Positions 8,330 to 17,477 are shown, counted from the first letter of the stretch. The stretch is DNA of 40,369 nucleotides from Pseudomonas cyclaminis (GCF_015163715.1 NZ_JADDUM010000100.1:1-40369); one strand, 5' to 3'. Translations and numbers: made by a program. Notes: generated by a model not told the origin, from the letters alone.

Positions 8330-10548
8330 GACGCCGCCGCAATCCTGAAGCTGAACACGCTGCCCTGCCCCTCCACGCTTTCGGCCCAGAGCGTGCCGCC
8401 GTGGGCTTCGATGATGCCGTGGGAAATGTACAAACCCAGGCCGCTGCCGGTGGGGTTACCTTCCCGGGAGGTCCAGTAGCGCTCGAAGATGTAGGGCAAT
8501 TGCGCTGCGCCGATGCCCACGCCGTTATCACAGATGCGAAACAGGACTTCGTGGTCTGCCGCCAGGGCGATCACCTCGATCGCGCCCCCCAGCTCAGTGA
8601 ATTTCAGGGCATTGCCGAGCAAGTTGGAAAACACCTGGAACAAACGCTCCGGGTCAGCCTGGACCTGCAGTCCGGGCTGAGCCCGCCACGTAAGGTTGAT
8701 GCCCTTGGCCGCCGCCAACGGCTGCCACATCAGGCCGAGTTGATCCAGGGTCGACTTCACATCCAGAGGCTGCAGGACCACTTGGTAACGCCCGGATTCG
8801 ATGCGTGAAATATCAATCAGGTCTTCCAGCAGCGTATTCATGCGCGACGTGGCGTTCTGCATGGTTTCAATCGCCGTGGCCAGACGCAGGTTGGATTTGG
8901 TCTCGTCGGCGGGCACCAGTTTGCGCATCATGCCGCACTGCATCAGCAGGATCGTCAACGGGCTGCGCAGGTCATGGGAGACCACCGCCACCAGTTCATC
9001 CCGGGCCCGTACGGCCGCGTGCTCGCGCTGCACCTGACGCGCCAGGTCATGTTCAAGGGCATTGCGGCGCAGGCTTTCCACGGCCAGCAATTCCGAGGCT
9101 GACCATTGCAACGCCTTGCCGTCGACCTGTTGCTTCCACAACTCGAACGACTGGCGCGGGCTCAGCGCAACCGCCGCCGCTTCGCGCACTTTGATCGGCT
9201 CCCCGCTCCAGTGCACCGTGGTCTTGACCTCGGATCGAAACCACATCACCGCGTTGTCCACCGGTTTAGGCAAGCGAAAGGCCAGCAGGCCGCTGGCAAC
9301 CCCTTGATAAGCGGCCGCCGGCGCAAAGTCCGCACTCAGTTGGTGACTGCACACCACGCCTTTGCCCTGCTGCTGAACCCACGGATACAGGGCGCGAATC
9401 TGCGCTTCGGTAGGGCACACGCCCACGCAGTGCAGGCGCTCCTCCACCAGAATCGCCACGCCATCGGCGGCCGTCAGGTTCAACAGCGTTTGCGTGTGCG
9501 GTCGCAGGCTCTCCATCACATCGCAGGTCGCAACAGCCATCGCGCCGACCAACGCGTCGATCATGTCGATCTTTTGCTTCTGCTGGGCACGCGCCTCCTG
9601 TTCCTGCAGCACGGTGATCTGCATCGACAGTAACTGGCCGATGCTGATACAGGCCACGCGCAGTTCATGGGGCACACGCAGGGGCTCGCGGTGGCCGCAG
9701 GTGATCAAGCCCCAGAGTGCGCCGTCCTTAAGCAGGGAAATGCTCATCGAGGAGCGCACGCCCATGTTCTTCAAATAATGACAGTGCACCGGCGAGACAC
9801 TGCGCAGCACTGCAAAACTCAGGTCCAAGGGTTGGCCGTTATCCGGACGCAGCGCTGGCAGGATCGGCACCGGCGTGTAGGCCGCATCGGGAATCACCCG
9901 GATCCAGTTCAGCCGGTACAGCTCGCGGGCCTGGGGCGGGATGTCCGATGCCGGGAAACACAGCCCCAGGTAAGGTTGCATGCCATCGCTGAGGGATTCG
10001 CCGATCACCTTGCCGTGGCCTTCCTGCTCAAAGCGGTAAAGGGTGACACGGTCGTAACCGGTCAACGCACGGATCTCGGTGACGCAGGTGCCATACAGTC
10101 CATCAAGGGTCTTGGCCGATTGCAGGCGGCGCAAGGTCCGGGCCACCGGCAATACAGCCGTGTGCAAGGGTGCCACGAACCGCTCCAGCTCCAGAAACAA
10201 CAGACCCTGGTGGCGATGCAGCAACACGTCAAAGCGGTCACCGTTGAGGGTCAGTTGACGCGTTTCGTCCTCATCCGCCTCCAGGTCCGCGAGCGCCAGA
10301 CGTACCAATGCCAGGGCTTCTTCGCCGATCAGGCGACCCAGCGCCTGGCCGGACAACGGCTCGGGGCCCAGGCCCAATTCGGTATTGACGTTGGTGCTGG
10401 CCTGCAACACCTCCAGCGTCGGTTCACTGAGCGTCAACAACAATCCGTGGGGCTGGATCGAGCCGGGAATGTGAATAGGCTCGCTCGCGCAATCGTCCCG
10501 CAGAGGGACCGCGCTGATCGCAGGTAATGGTTTCATGAGCAACATCAC
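8326..10548 (-). CDS. bphP: Bacteriophytochrome sensor histidine kinase
   Basis: A 740-residue red/far-red light sensor. Domain order is PAS (with cysteine at about residue 20 in RDDCASEPIHIPGSIQPHG, the biliverdin attachment site), GAF (with FPASDIPPQARELYRLNWIR, the chromophore pocket DIP motif), PHY, HisKA (VVSHDLRSPL) and HATPase_c (NLLGNALKFT, DNGVGI, GSGLGLYIS). There is no membrane segment, so it is cytoplasmic. The start may be GTG 10548, ATG 10545 or ATG 10536; none has a good ribosome-binding site. No heme oxygenase gene (bphO), which makes biliverdin, and no response regulator lies beside it, so both must be elsewhere. The upstream gene on the same strand is the GlxA-type regulator, 98 bases away. 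Confidence 0.94.
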   Translation of the reverse strand: MMLLMKPLPAISAVPLRDDCASEPIHIPGSIQPHGLLLTLSEPTLEVLQASTNVNTELGLGPEPLSGQALGRLIGEEALALVRLALADLEADEDETRQLTLNGDRFDVLLHRHQGLLFLELERFVAPLHTAVLPVARTLRRLQSAKTLDGLYGTCVTEIRALTGYDRVTLYRFEQEGHGKVIGESLSDGMQPYLGLCFPASDIPPQARELYRLNWIRVIPDAAYTPVPILPALRPDNGQPLDLSFAVLRSVSPVHCHYLKNMGVRSSMSISLLKDGALWGLITCGHREPLRVPHELRVACISIGQLLSMQITVLQEQEARAQQKQKIDMIDALVGAMAVATCDVMESLRPHTQTLLNLTAADGVAILVEERLHCVGVCPTEAQIRALYPWVQQQGKGVVCSHQLSADFAPAAAYQGVASGLLAFRLPKPVDNAVMWFRSEVKTTVHWSGEPIKVREAAAVALSPRQSFELWKQQVDGKALQWSASELLAVESLRRNALEHDLARQVQREHAAVRARDELVAVVSHDLRSPLTILLMQCGMMRKLVPADETKSNLRLATAIETMQNATSRMNTLLEDLIDISRIESGRYQVVLQPLDVKSTLDQLGLMWQPLAAAKGINLTWRAQPGLQVQADPERLFQVFSNLLGNALKFTELGGAIEVIALAADHEVLFRICDNGVGIGAAQLPYIFERYWTSREGNPTGSGLGLYISHGIIEAHGGTLWAESVEGQGSVFSFRIAAAS

Positions 10549-10646
10549 GCCGGGGGGCGGAGGGAGTAGCGGCGCAGGCGAAAGGACTCACCGCGGAAGG
10601 TAGTGAGGGCAACATAGCACCTTGATTCAACTGTGTACGTTTTCGT

Positions 10647-11615
10647 TCAGGCCAGCGCGCAAAAGCGCTCGCGATAGGCCTGGGGCGTGACTGACAAGGC
10701 CCGCAAAAAGCTGCGGCGCAGGGTTTCTTCACAACCAAATCCGCACTGCACGGCGATGCGTTTGATTGACGCGTTGCTGTCCGCCAATTGCCGGCGGGCG
10801 GTTTCGACGCGGATCAGTTCGACGGCGCGCGCGGGGGTCTGCCCGGTTTCGGCGCGGTAATGGCGCACGAAGCTGCGCTCGCTCATGCCGGCCTGGGCGG
10901 CCAGGGTCGCAATGTTCAACTCCAGGGTGAGGTTTTCGGCCATCCAGGCGTGCAGTTCGGCGAAGCGGCCGTCGCCCTTTTGCAGCGACAGGGTCACGCT
11001 GAATTGCGATTGGCCGCCGGGGCGCTTGAGAAACACCACCAGGTGCCGCGCCACTTCCAGCGCGACTGCGCCGCCGAGGTCTTCTTCCACCAAGGCCAGG
11101 CACAGATCGATGCCGGCGGTCACACCGGCCGACGTCCACACCGCGCCCTGCTGGATGAAGATCGGGTTGGACTCCACCGTCAGGGAAGGAAACCTGCGCG
11201 CCAGTTCTTCGCAGCGCGTCCAGTGGGTCGCCACGCGGCAACCGTCGAGCATGCCGCTGGCGGCGAGCAAAAAAGCGCCCGTGCACACCGAGGTCATGCG
11301 CCGGGTGTGCCGGGCCTTTTCCCGCACCCAGTCCACCAGTGCCAGGTCTTCAGAAGCGCCGTACACGCCCCAGCCGCCGGCGATCACCAACGTGTCGCAC
11401 GGCGCATCCACGGCGGGTAACGGCTCTGCCACCAAGGCCAGGCCCGCAGAGGTCATCACCGGTTCGCGCTGGGCGGCGATCACCGAGACGGCGTAAGGCA
11501 ACGGCTGGCCGCGCTGGCGGGCCAAGTCATTGGCGGAGGCGAACACCTGCAACGGCCCGGTCACGTCGAGCACCTGGGCGTTATCGAAAGCGAGGACGTG
11601 GACAATTCTGGGCAT
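10647..11615 (-). CDS. GlxA-family transcriptional regulator (DJ-1/PfpI domain plus AraC helix-turn-helix)
   Basis: About 322 residues. The N-terminal half is a DJ-1/PfpI-like domain (IVHVLAFDNAQVLDVTGPLQVF, with MTSVCTGAFLLAASGML around the nucleophile-elbow cysteine). The C-terminal half holds two AraC-type helix-turn-helix motifs (NIATLAAQAGMSERSFVRHY and IKRIAVQCGFGCEETLRRSF). ATG 11615 is chosen because the longer frame starts with TTG inside the divergent promoter region. The gene is divergent from inhA, itself a DJ-1 family enzyme, so it probably controls inhA and senses a related small molecule through its enzyme-like domain; this is inference from the arrangement. The family fit is firm. 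Confidence 0.92.
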   Translation of the reverse strand: MPRIVHVLAFDNAQVLDVTGPLQVFASANDLARQRGQPLPYAVSVIAAQREPVMTSAGLALVAEPLPAVDAPCDTLVIAGGWGVYGASEDLALVDWVREKARHTRRMTSVCTGAFLLAASGMLDGCRVATHWTRCEELARRFPSLTVESNPIFIQQGAVWTSAGVTAGIDLCLALVEEDLGGAVALEVARHLVVFLKRPGGQSQFSVTLSLQKGDGRFAELHAWMAENLTLELNIATLAAQAGMSERSFVRHYRAETGQTPARAVELIRVETARRQLADSNASIKRIAVQCGFGCEETLRRSFLRALSVTPQAYRERFCALA

Positions 11616-11704
11616 GATTGGCGTGATTCGTGGGGTCAATGGCGTATTCGCCAAAGCCTAGGCCTCTAGAGTGAAGCCGTCCACCCCTTATCGGAGCATT
11701 CTCG

Positions 11705-12384
11705 ATGACCTTGCAGATCGGCTTTGTGTTGTTTCCCGGCATCCAGCAATTGGACCTGACCGGCCCTTATGACGTGCTGGGCTCGCTGCCGGATGTGAAG
11801 TTGCACCTGGTGTGGAAAGACTTGGCGCCGGTCACGTCCAGCACGGGGTTGGTGTTCACACCGACCACCACCTATGCCGACTGCCCGACCTGGATGTGCT
11901 CTGCGTGCCCGGCGGTTCCGGCGTTGGCGCGCTGATGGAAGACCCGGCCACCCTGGACTTCCTCAAGGCCCAGGCCCAGACCGCACGCTACGTGACCTCG
12001 GTGTGCACCGGCTCGCTGGTACTCGGCGCGGCGGGCCTGCTGCGCGGCCGCAAGGCCACCACCCACTGGGCCTACCACGACATGCTCGCCCCGCTCGGCG
12101 CCATCCCGGTGCAGGAGCGCGTGGTGCGTGACGGCAACCTGTTTACCGGGGGCGGGATCACAGCGGGGATCGACTTCGCGCTGGTACTGGCGGCTGAGTT
12201 GTACAGCGAAGCGGCGGCGCAACTGGTGCAGTTGCAGATCGAATATGCACCGGCCCCGCCGTTCGATTCGGGCAGCCCCCGGACGGCGCCCGCCCATGTG
12301 CTGGAAGAGGCGAAGAAGCGCACGGTTGAATCGCGCCGGGTCCGCGGTGAGATCACCGCACGGGCGGCGGCGCGGTTGGGCTGA
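11705..12384 (+). pseudogene. inhA: Isonitrile hydratase (DJ-1/PfpI family), frameshifted
   Basis: Isonitrile hydratase converts isonitriles to N-substituted formamides. The first frame (from ATG 11705) gives MTLQIGFVLFPGIQQLDLTG and continues to TTTYADCP. The second frame resumes at DLDVLCVPGGSGVG and runs to 12384, including the catalytic cysteine in YVTSVCTGSLVLGAAG and the GGGITAGIDFAL segment. The two parts join if one base is restored in 11881-11889, so that TGCCCGACC becomes TGCCCGGACC. The joined length, about 226 residues, and the overall sequence match the P. putida enzyme family. As written the reading frame ends at 11935 and the product would be inactive. The change is at a G position in a CCGGAC-like context, as in fecA, so sequence error is a strong alternative. 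The divergent GlxA-type gene is the likely regulator. Confidence 0.88.
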
Positions 12385-12393
12385 CGCTGTAGC

Positions 12394-12408
12394 GGGCAAG
12401 GCTTGCCC
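12394..12408. terminator. Small inverted repeat between convergent genes
   Basis: GGGCAAG and CTTGCCC flank a single G in the 33-base gap between inhA and the convergent LysE gene. The arms are perfect but short, and there is no T run. It resembles the core of the short palindromic repeats common between Pseudomonas genes and could act as a weak bidirectional terminator. Confidence 0.45.
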
Positions 12409-12417
12409 TGATGCCAG

Positions 12418-13047
12418 TCAGTTGGGACGCGACATCACCGCCAGGCGCACGGCCAGCAGCATCAGTACCGTCGCCAGGCCCCACTTCTGCAGCCATGCGC
12501 TATATGTGCGCCTGGCAAAGAACCGGCTGAGCCCGCCACCAAAACACCCCAGCAGTGCGTGAAACACACCGGCGATCACGGTCAGCACGCCGCCCAGCAC
12601 CATCAATTGCATGGCGACAGGCCCGGCCTCGGGCCTTACGAACTGCGGCAGAAAGACCAGGAAAAACAGCAATGCCTTGGGGTTGAGCAAGCTATTGAGC
12701 ATCGCCTGCCAACCTACTCGGCTCAAGGGCACACGGTTGACGTGGGCCATGTCCAGGCCAGGGCTTTTCTGCAAGGTCTTGAACACCAGCCACAACAGGT
12801 AGATCACCCCCGCATACCGGATCACATCAAAGGATGGCGGCCAACTGGCGACCAGCGCCGTCACCCCGCTGGCGGTCAATACCGTCAGCAGCAGGTCCGC
12901 CACGCTGATGCCCAGCGCCGACGCCACTCCACCGCGCCAGCCGTGGGTCACGCCGTGGCTGACAACAAAGGCCATGTTCGGTCCCGGAGACAGCAGCAAC
13001 AGCACCACTGCACCGGAAAATATCGCCAGGGTCGCCACGTCGATCAT
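12418..13047 (-). CDS. LysE/RhtB-family amino acid exporter
   Basis: A 209-residue integral membrane protein of normal family length with about six hydrophobic segments. The N-terminal SPGPNM motif (LLLLSPGPNMAFVVSHGVTHG) and the mid-protein NPKALLFFLVFLPQFV segment are the hallmarks of the LysE/RhtB superfamily. It exports an amino acid or derivative across the inner membrane; the substrate is not predictable. It is divergent from the second iron sigma factor gene (152 bases apart) and convergent with inhA. Only a Fur box is evident in the divergent gap, and whether it also affects this gene is unknown. Confidence 0.93.
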   Translation of the reverse strand: MIDVATLAIFSGAVVLLLLSPGPNMAFVVSHGVTHGWRGGVASALGISVADLLLTVLTASGVTALVASWPPSFDVIRYAGVIYLLWLVFKTLQKSPGLDMAHVNRVPLSRVGWQAMLNSLLNPKALLFFLVFLPQFVRPEAGPVAMQLMVLGGVLTVIAGVFHALLGCFGGGLSRFFARRTYSAWLQKWGLATVLMLLAVRLAVMSRPN

Positions 13048-13159
13048 GCTCAGCCCTCCGTCAGGAAAGCACGCAGCCTAATCGGCCAGCCTTGGGCAAA
13101 CAAAAAATTGTGCTGGATACAATGCTCCCCAGTGATTGCTCATTGCCACGGCCAACGTC

Positions 13160-13178
13160 TAGAATGCGAAACATTATC
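13160..13178. promoter_or_regulatory. Fur box upstream of the second fecI
   Basis: TAGAATGCGAAACATTATC matches the 19-base Fur consensus GATAATGATAATCATTATC at 14 positions, including the whole right half CATTATC. It lies 22 to 28 bases upstream of the sigma factor start, where bound Fur-iron would block transcription. This is stronger than the site upstream of the first fecI. Confidence 0.75.
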
Positions 13179-13199
13179 AATTAAGACTGCTGCGCCAGG

Positions 13200-13721
13200 A
13201 TGCCCATGTCGAGCGATCACCCACTGGACCATGCCGCCATCGGCCAGCTGTACCACGCCCATCATTCCTGGCTGCGCGGCTGGTTGAGCCGGCGCACCGG
13301 TTGCCGCGAGCATGCCGCCGACCTGGCCCAGGAAACCTTCGTGCGCCTGCTCAATGCGCGCAAGCAGCAGACGGTGCAGCAGCCACGCGCCTACCTGAGC
13401 AGCATCGCGCGCAGCCTGATGATCGACCAGTATCGGCGCCGTGAACTGGAGCGCGCCTATCTGGAAAGCCTCGCGCATTTCCCGCAGGTACAAGTGCCGT
13501 CGGAGGAAACCCGGCGGCTGATCCTCGACAGCCTGGAACGTATCGACCGCCTGCTCGACCAACTCAAGCCACGCGTGCGCGAAGCGTTCCTGTTGGCCCA
13601 ACTCGACGGCCTGACCTGCGCACAGATCGCCCTGCGCCTGAACGTCTCCAAGGCCACCGTGGAACGCGACCTGGCCAAGGCGCTGCACGCCTGTTATCGG
13701 TTGCGTTATGCCGAACTATGA
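13200..13721 (+). CDS. FecI-family ECF sigma factor (second set)
   Basis: 173 residues (171 if translation starts at ATG 13206, which has AGG six bases upstream). Region 2 includes HAADLAQETFVRLLNAR and QPRAYLSSIARSLMIDQYRR; region 4 includes LTCAQIALRLNVSKATVERD. It should activate the downstream siderophore receptor when its FecR partner signals. The stop overlaps the FecR start by 14 bases. A good Fur box lies just upstream, so it is expected to be made under iron limitation. It is clearly distinct from the minus-strand FecI at 4039-4539. Confidence 0.95.
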   Translation: MPMSSDHPLDHAAIGQLYHAHHSWLRGWLSRRTGCREHAADLAQETFVRLLNARKQQTVQQPRAYLSSIARSLMIDQYRRRELERAYLESLAHFPQVQVPSEETRRLILDSLERIDRLLDQLKPRVREAFLLAQLDGLTCAQIALRLNVSKATVERDLAKALHACYRLRYAEL

Positions 13722-14657
13722 CCCGCGCCTGGTCGACCAGGCCATCCAGTGGATGATCACACTGCGCTTCAACACCGCCGACGATGCCAGCACCGCCGCA
13801 TTTGACCGTTGGCTGCACACCAGCGCCGAACACCAGCAGGTGTGGCAGCGGGTGGCGACCATGAATGACGACTTCAGCCAGTTGCCGGCCCAGGTCGGGC
13901 GCCATGCCCTGCGCGGTGCGCGCCAACGCATCAGCCGCCGTGACGGCTTGAAACTGCTCGGGCTGGTGGCCGGCACCGCCGGTTTGACCTGGCTCGGCCG
14001 CGACTACACGCCGCTGCCCGCCCTGATGGCCGATTACCGCACCGTCACCGGCGAACGGCGCTGGGTGGCGCTGAACGATGGCAGCCGCATCCAGCTCAAC
14101 AGCGCCAGTGCCTTTGATACGGCTTTTAATCAGGCGCGGCGCCTGGTGCACTTGCGCCAGGGTGAAATCCTGGTCAATACCGGCGGCGACAGCCGACCCT
14201 TCTGGGTGCAGACCCGCGACGGTTACCTGCGCGCCCTCGGCACGCGTTTCCTGGTGCGTGAAGACGCCCAAGGCACGTTGCTCGCCGTGCAACAGGGCAC
14301 GGTGGCGCTGTTTGCCGACCGCCATGACGCCAGCGCCCGGCAGTTGATCCAGCCGGGCGAACAGGTGCTGTTCGACCGCCATGGCATTCGCCCTCCCCGC
14401 GCCAATGGCCTGGACCCTTGGGCCTGGAGCGACGGCGTGATCAGCGCCCACAACATGCGCCTGGATGACTTCCTCGCCGAGCTGGGGCGTTATCGCAACG
14501 GCCTGCTACGTTGCAGCGAAGCGGTCGCCGGGATGCGCGTGTCGGCACCTATCAGTTGGACGATACCGATCAAGTGCTCAGCCTGGTGGCACATTCCCTC
14601 AAGGTCGACGTCACCTACCGCAGCCGTTATTGGGTGACCGTCTCGCCCCGCGTATAA
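13708..14657 (+). CDS. FecR-family anti-sigma factor (second set), frameshifted near the C-terminus
   Basis: The N-terminal domain (IQWMITLRFNTADDASTAAFDR), a central membrane segment (LKLLGLVAGTAGLTWLG), and the FecR domain (WVALNDGSRIQLNSASAFDT, LGTRFLVRED) are intact. After GMRVS the frame goes wrong and ends at 14637. The neighbouring frame instead reads GTYQLDDTDQVLSLVAHSLK and ends VTVSPRV at 14657, a normal FecR C-terminus. Restoring one G at about 14543-14545 (TCGG to TCGGG) joins them. If the sequence is right, the last 37 or so residues, which contact the receptor, are lost and signalling would be impaired. It overlaps the sigma factor gene by 14 bases and precedes its receptor by about 105 bases. 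Confidence 0.9.
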
Positions 14658-14762
14658 CCCTTCAAAAATAAATGAGGTGAATTCGCATTGCCGCTCGACC
14701 TGTAAGGAAAGGCCGATCAACAGGCCGGTTCTGTTCACTTCCTTCAGGAGCATCCCGCGGTC

Positions 14763-17249
14763 ATGCAAGCGTTCCCCTTCCAACGTTCCCCCCTCAAGCG
14801 CGCGGTGCAGGCCGCTTTGCTCGGCGCCTGCCTGAGCAGCGCCGCCGTGCCGCTGGCCGCGAGGGCTGAAACCCCAGCCAGTGATACCCAGACCCGCGAC
14901 TGGCAGATCGCCGCCGGCTCCCTGGCCAACACGCTGGACCAGTTCGCCCGTCAGGCCGGTGTCAGCCTGTCGTACGACGCCACCAGCGTCGCCGGCAAGA
15001 CCAGCCCAGGCCTCAGCGGCCGCTTCGATCCGCAACAGGCCCTCGGCCAGTTGCTGCGAGGCCAAGGCCTGGAGGCCCAGCGCCAGGGCAACAACACGTG
15101 GTTACTCCTGCCGCAGGCGGCCCAAACCGGTGCACTGAACCTGGGCGCCACAATGGTCACCGGCGAACGCTTGGGGGCCATCACCGATGGCACCGGTTCC
15201 TACACCACCGGCGCCGTGACCATCGGCAAAGGTGAACATAGCCTGCGGGAAACACCGCAGTCGGTCAGTGTGCTGACCCGCCAACTGATGGATGACCAGA
15301 ACCTCACCACCATTGACGACGTGATGGAACGCACGCCGGGGATCACCACCTACGAGTCGCCCATGGGCGGCAAGTATTTCTATTCCCGTGGGTTCAAGAT
15401 GCTCGGCCAGTACCAGTACGACGGCGTGCCACTGGACATGGGCAAGGACTACGTACAAGCCGACAGTTTCAGCGCCAACATGGCGATCTACGACCGGGTG
15501 GAAGTGCTCAAGGGCGCAGCCGGAATGCTCAAGGGCGCCGGCACCGCCAGCGGCGCGGTGAACTTCGTGCGCAAACGACCACAGGCCAAGCCCACCACCA
15601 GCCTGTCGTTGTCCGCCGGCACTTGGGACAACTACCGCGCCGACGTCGACACCGGTGGCCCGTTGAATGACAGCGGCACCGTGCGCGGCCGCGCAGCGAT
15701 CAGCCAGCAGACTCGCGGTTCCTACATGGACATTCAGAAGCGCCAGGACCAGGCCTTCTACGGCGCATTGGACATCGACCTCAACCCCGACACCACCCTG
15801 GGCGTCGGCGCCAGCTACGAAGACGTCGACGCCAGCCCGTGCTGGGGCGGTCTGCCGCGCTACGCCGATGGCAAAAGCGCCAACCTCAGCCGCTCCACGT
15901 GCCTGGGCCAGTCCTGGAACGACTGGCAAAGCCGGCGCACCACGTTCTTCGCCGACCTGACCCATCAATTCAACGATGACTGGAAACTCAAGGTGTCAGC
16001 GGTGCACAGCCGCAACCTGCAAGACACCAAGTACGCCGCCAGCGAAGGCACCATCGCCTACGACAACCCGACGCCCACCGCCAACTCTTACGCGGCGCTG
16101 ATGGACTACAACCACAAGGACTTCGGCCTCGACGCCTACGTCGACGGCAAGTTCGAAGCCTTTGGCCTGGAACATGAGTTGATCCTCGGTGCCAACGGCA
16201 GCCGTGGTACCCAGGACGACGTGTACGCAATCCAGAACCTACCCAAGCGCCAGAGCATCTACCAACCCGATCACCACTTCCCGGAACCGGACAACAGCAG
16301 CTTCTGGCCGAACATGTACCGGGGTGGCACGGTCAAGGAGACCGCCACCCAATATGGCACCTATGCCACCTTGCGCCTGCGCCTGGCCGAGCCGCTGATG
16401 CTGATCGTCGGCAGCCGCGTCAGTTGGTACGAGAACCGTCGTCAATCCTACAACCTGTCCTGGGGCGAATGGGCCACGCAGGACGCACGCACCCGTGAAA
16501 CCGGCGAAGTCACGCCGTTTGCCGCGCTGATCTACGACCTCAACGAGCACCTGTCGGTGTACGCCAGCTATGCGGATATTTTCCAGCCGCAAAGCTCTTA
16601 CGCCACCGTTGACGGCGCGGCCCTCAAGCCGAAGGTCGGCGACAACTACGAGTTGGGCATCAAGGGCGAATGGTTCGACGGGCGCCTCAACAGCTCCCTG
16701 GCGTTGTTCCGCGCCATTGAGAAAAACGGCGCCGAATCCGACTACACCACCCAATGCGCGACCTCCGCCGACGGCTTTTGCTACACCGACAAAGGCAAGG
16801 TGCGCGCCCAGGGCGTGGAGGCCGAAATCAGCGGTGAAGTGCTCGAACGCCTGCAACTGTTCGGCGGCTATACCTACACCCAGACCCAATCCCTGAGCAC
16901 CATCGACGTTGCGAAGCAGGGTGGCACGTCCAACACCTATGTGCCCCGTCACATGCTGCGCTTGTGGGGCGACTACCAGCTCGACGGCGCGCTGTCGAAA
17001 TGGAGCGTCGGCACAGGGGTCAATGCCCAGAGCAGCAACTATCGCGTGCAGACCATCAAGCTCGAACAACCCGGTTACGCCACCTGGAACGCACGCCTGG
17101 CGTACCGCGTCGATGACACCTGGACGGTGGCGCTCAATGGCAACAACCTGTTTGATAAAACCTACTACAACACCGTGGGCACCGCCTCCTGGGGCAACTT
17201 TTATGGCGAACCGCGTAATTTTACGGTGAGTTTGAAAGGCAACTTCTAA
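14763..17249 (+). CDS. TonB-dependent siderophore receptor with STN signalling domain (FpvA/FhuE type)
   Basis: 828 residues, intact. A signal peptide (AALLGACLSSAAVPLAARA) is followed by the STN domain (WQIAAGSLANTLDQFARQAGVSL). The plug contains ETPQSVSVLTRQLMDDQ, YFYSRGF and RVEVLKGAAGMLKGAGTASGAVNFVRKRP. The 22-strand barrel ends in GEPRNFTVSLKGNF with the terminal phenylalanine. It imports a ferric siderophore across the outer membrane and, through the STN domain, signals to the FecR encoded just upstream. The overall pattern is that of hydroxamate or pyoverdine-type siderophore receptors; the ligand is not determinable. AGGAG lies about 12 bases upstream of the ATG. It differs clearly from the FecA-like receptor at 565-2993. 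Confidence 0.94.
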   Translation: MQAFPFQRSPLKRAVQAALLGACLSSAAVPLAARAETPASDTQTRDWQIAAGSLANTLDQFARQAGVSLSYDATSVAGKTSPGLSGRFDPQQALGQLLRGQGLEAQRQGNNTWLLLPQAAQTGALNLGATMVTGERLGAITDGTGSYTTGAVTIGKGEHSLRETPQSVSVLTRQLMDDQNLTTIDDVMERTPGITTYESPMGGKYFYSRGFKMLGQYQYDGVPLDMGKDYVQADSFSANMAIYDRVEVLKGAAGMLKGAGTASGAVNFVRKRPQAKPTTSLSLSAGTWDNYRADVDTGGPLNDSGTVRGRAAISQQTRGSYMDIQKRQDQAFYGALDIDLNPDTTLGVGASYEDVDASPCWGGLPRYADGKSANLSRSTCLGQSWNDWQSRRTTFFADLTHQFNDDWKLKVSAVHSRNLQDTKYAASEGTIAYDNPTPTANSYAALMDYNHKDFGLDAYVDGKFEAFGLEHELILGANGSRGTQDDVYAIQNLPKRQSIYQPDHHFPEPDNSSFWPNMYRGGTVKETATQYGTYATLRLRLAEPLMLIVGSRVSWYENRRQSYNLSWGEWATQDARTRETGEVTPFAALIYDLNEHLSVYASYADIFQPQSSYATVDGAALKPKVGDNYELGIKGEWFDGRLNSSLALFRAIEKNGAESDYTTQCATSADGFCYTDKGKVRAQGVEAEISGEVLERLQLFGGYTYTQTQSLSTIDVAKQGGTSNTYVPRHMLRLWGDYQLDGALSKWSVGTGVNAQSSNYRVQTIKLEQPGYATWNARLAYRVDDTWTVALNGNNLFDKTYYNTVGTASWGNFYGEPRNFTVSLKGNF

Positions 17250-17267
17250 TCCCGCGAAAGCCCCGGT

Positions 17268-17300
17268 GGCAGGGCACTTAGTGCGCCCTGCCTCCTCTCT
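17268..17300 (+). terminator. Candidate terminator after the siderophore receptor
   Basis: GGCAGGGC (17268-17275) and GCCCTGCC (17285-17292) form a perfect 8-bp stem around a 9-base loop, 18 bases after the receptor stop. The tail TCCTCTCTTT is pyrimidine-rich with only a short T run. It would separate the iron set from the psl operon. Confidence 0.6.
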
Positions 17301-17416
17301 TTGTCCCCCTTTCCCACCGCGCTTATAAAAAGGTTTTACCGTTAAGCAGGAAAAATCCCATATTTGTTCCTACACTCAAAAACACACCCCCTCCACCGAG
17401 TGACTGGACAAGGAAT

Positions 17417-17430
17417 GTCAATAAAATGCC
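17417..17430. promoter_or_regulatory. Candidate FleQ box 1 upstream of pslA
   Basis: GTCAATAAAATGCC matches 11 of 13 defined positions of the FleQ consensus I recall from P. aeruginosa work (GTCaNTAAAtTGAC). FleQ represses psl there and c-di-GMP relieves it. It lies about 250 bases upstream of the pslA start. Confidence 0.55.
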
Positions 17431-17477
17431 GAAAAATAGACTGATAAACCTGTCTAGCATGCCACCTCCGCACCATC

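Noticed and set aside
14658..14762. FecI-type -35/-10 promoter before the second receptor
   Set aside because: AAGGAAAGG near 14703 is suggestive but I could not match a reliable -10 element, so it is not listed.
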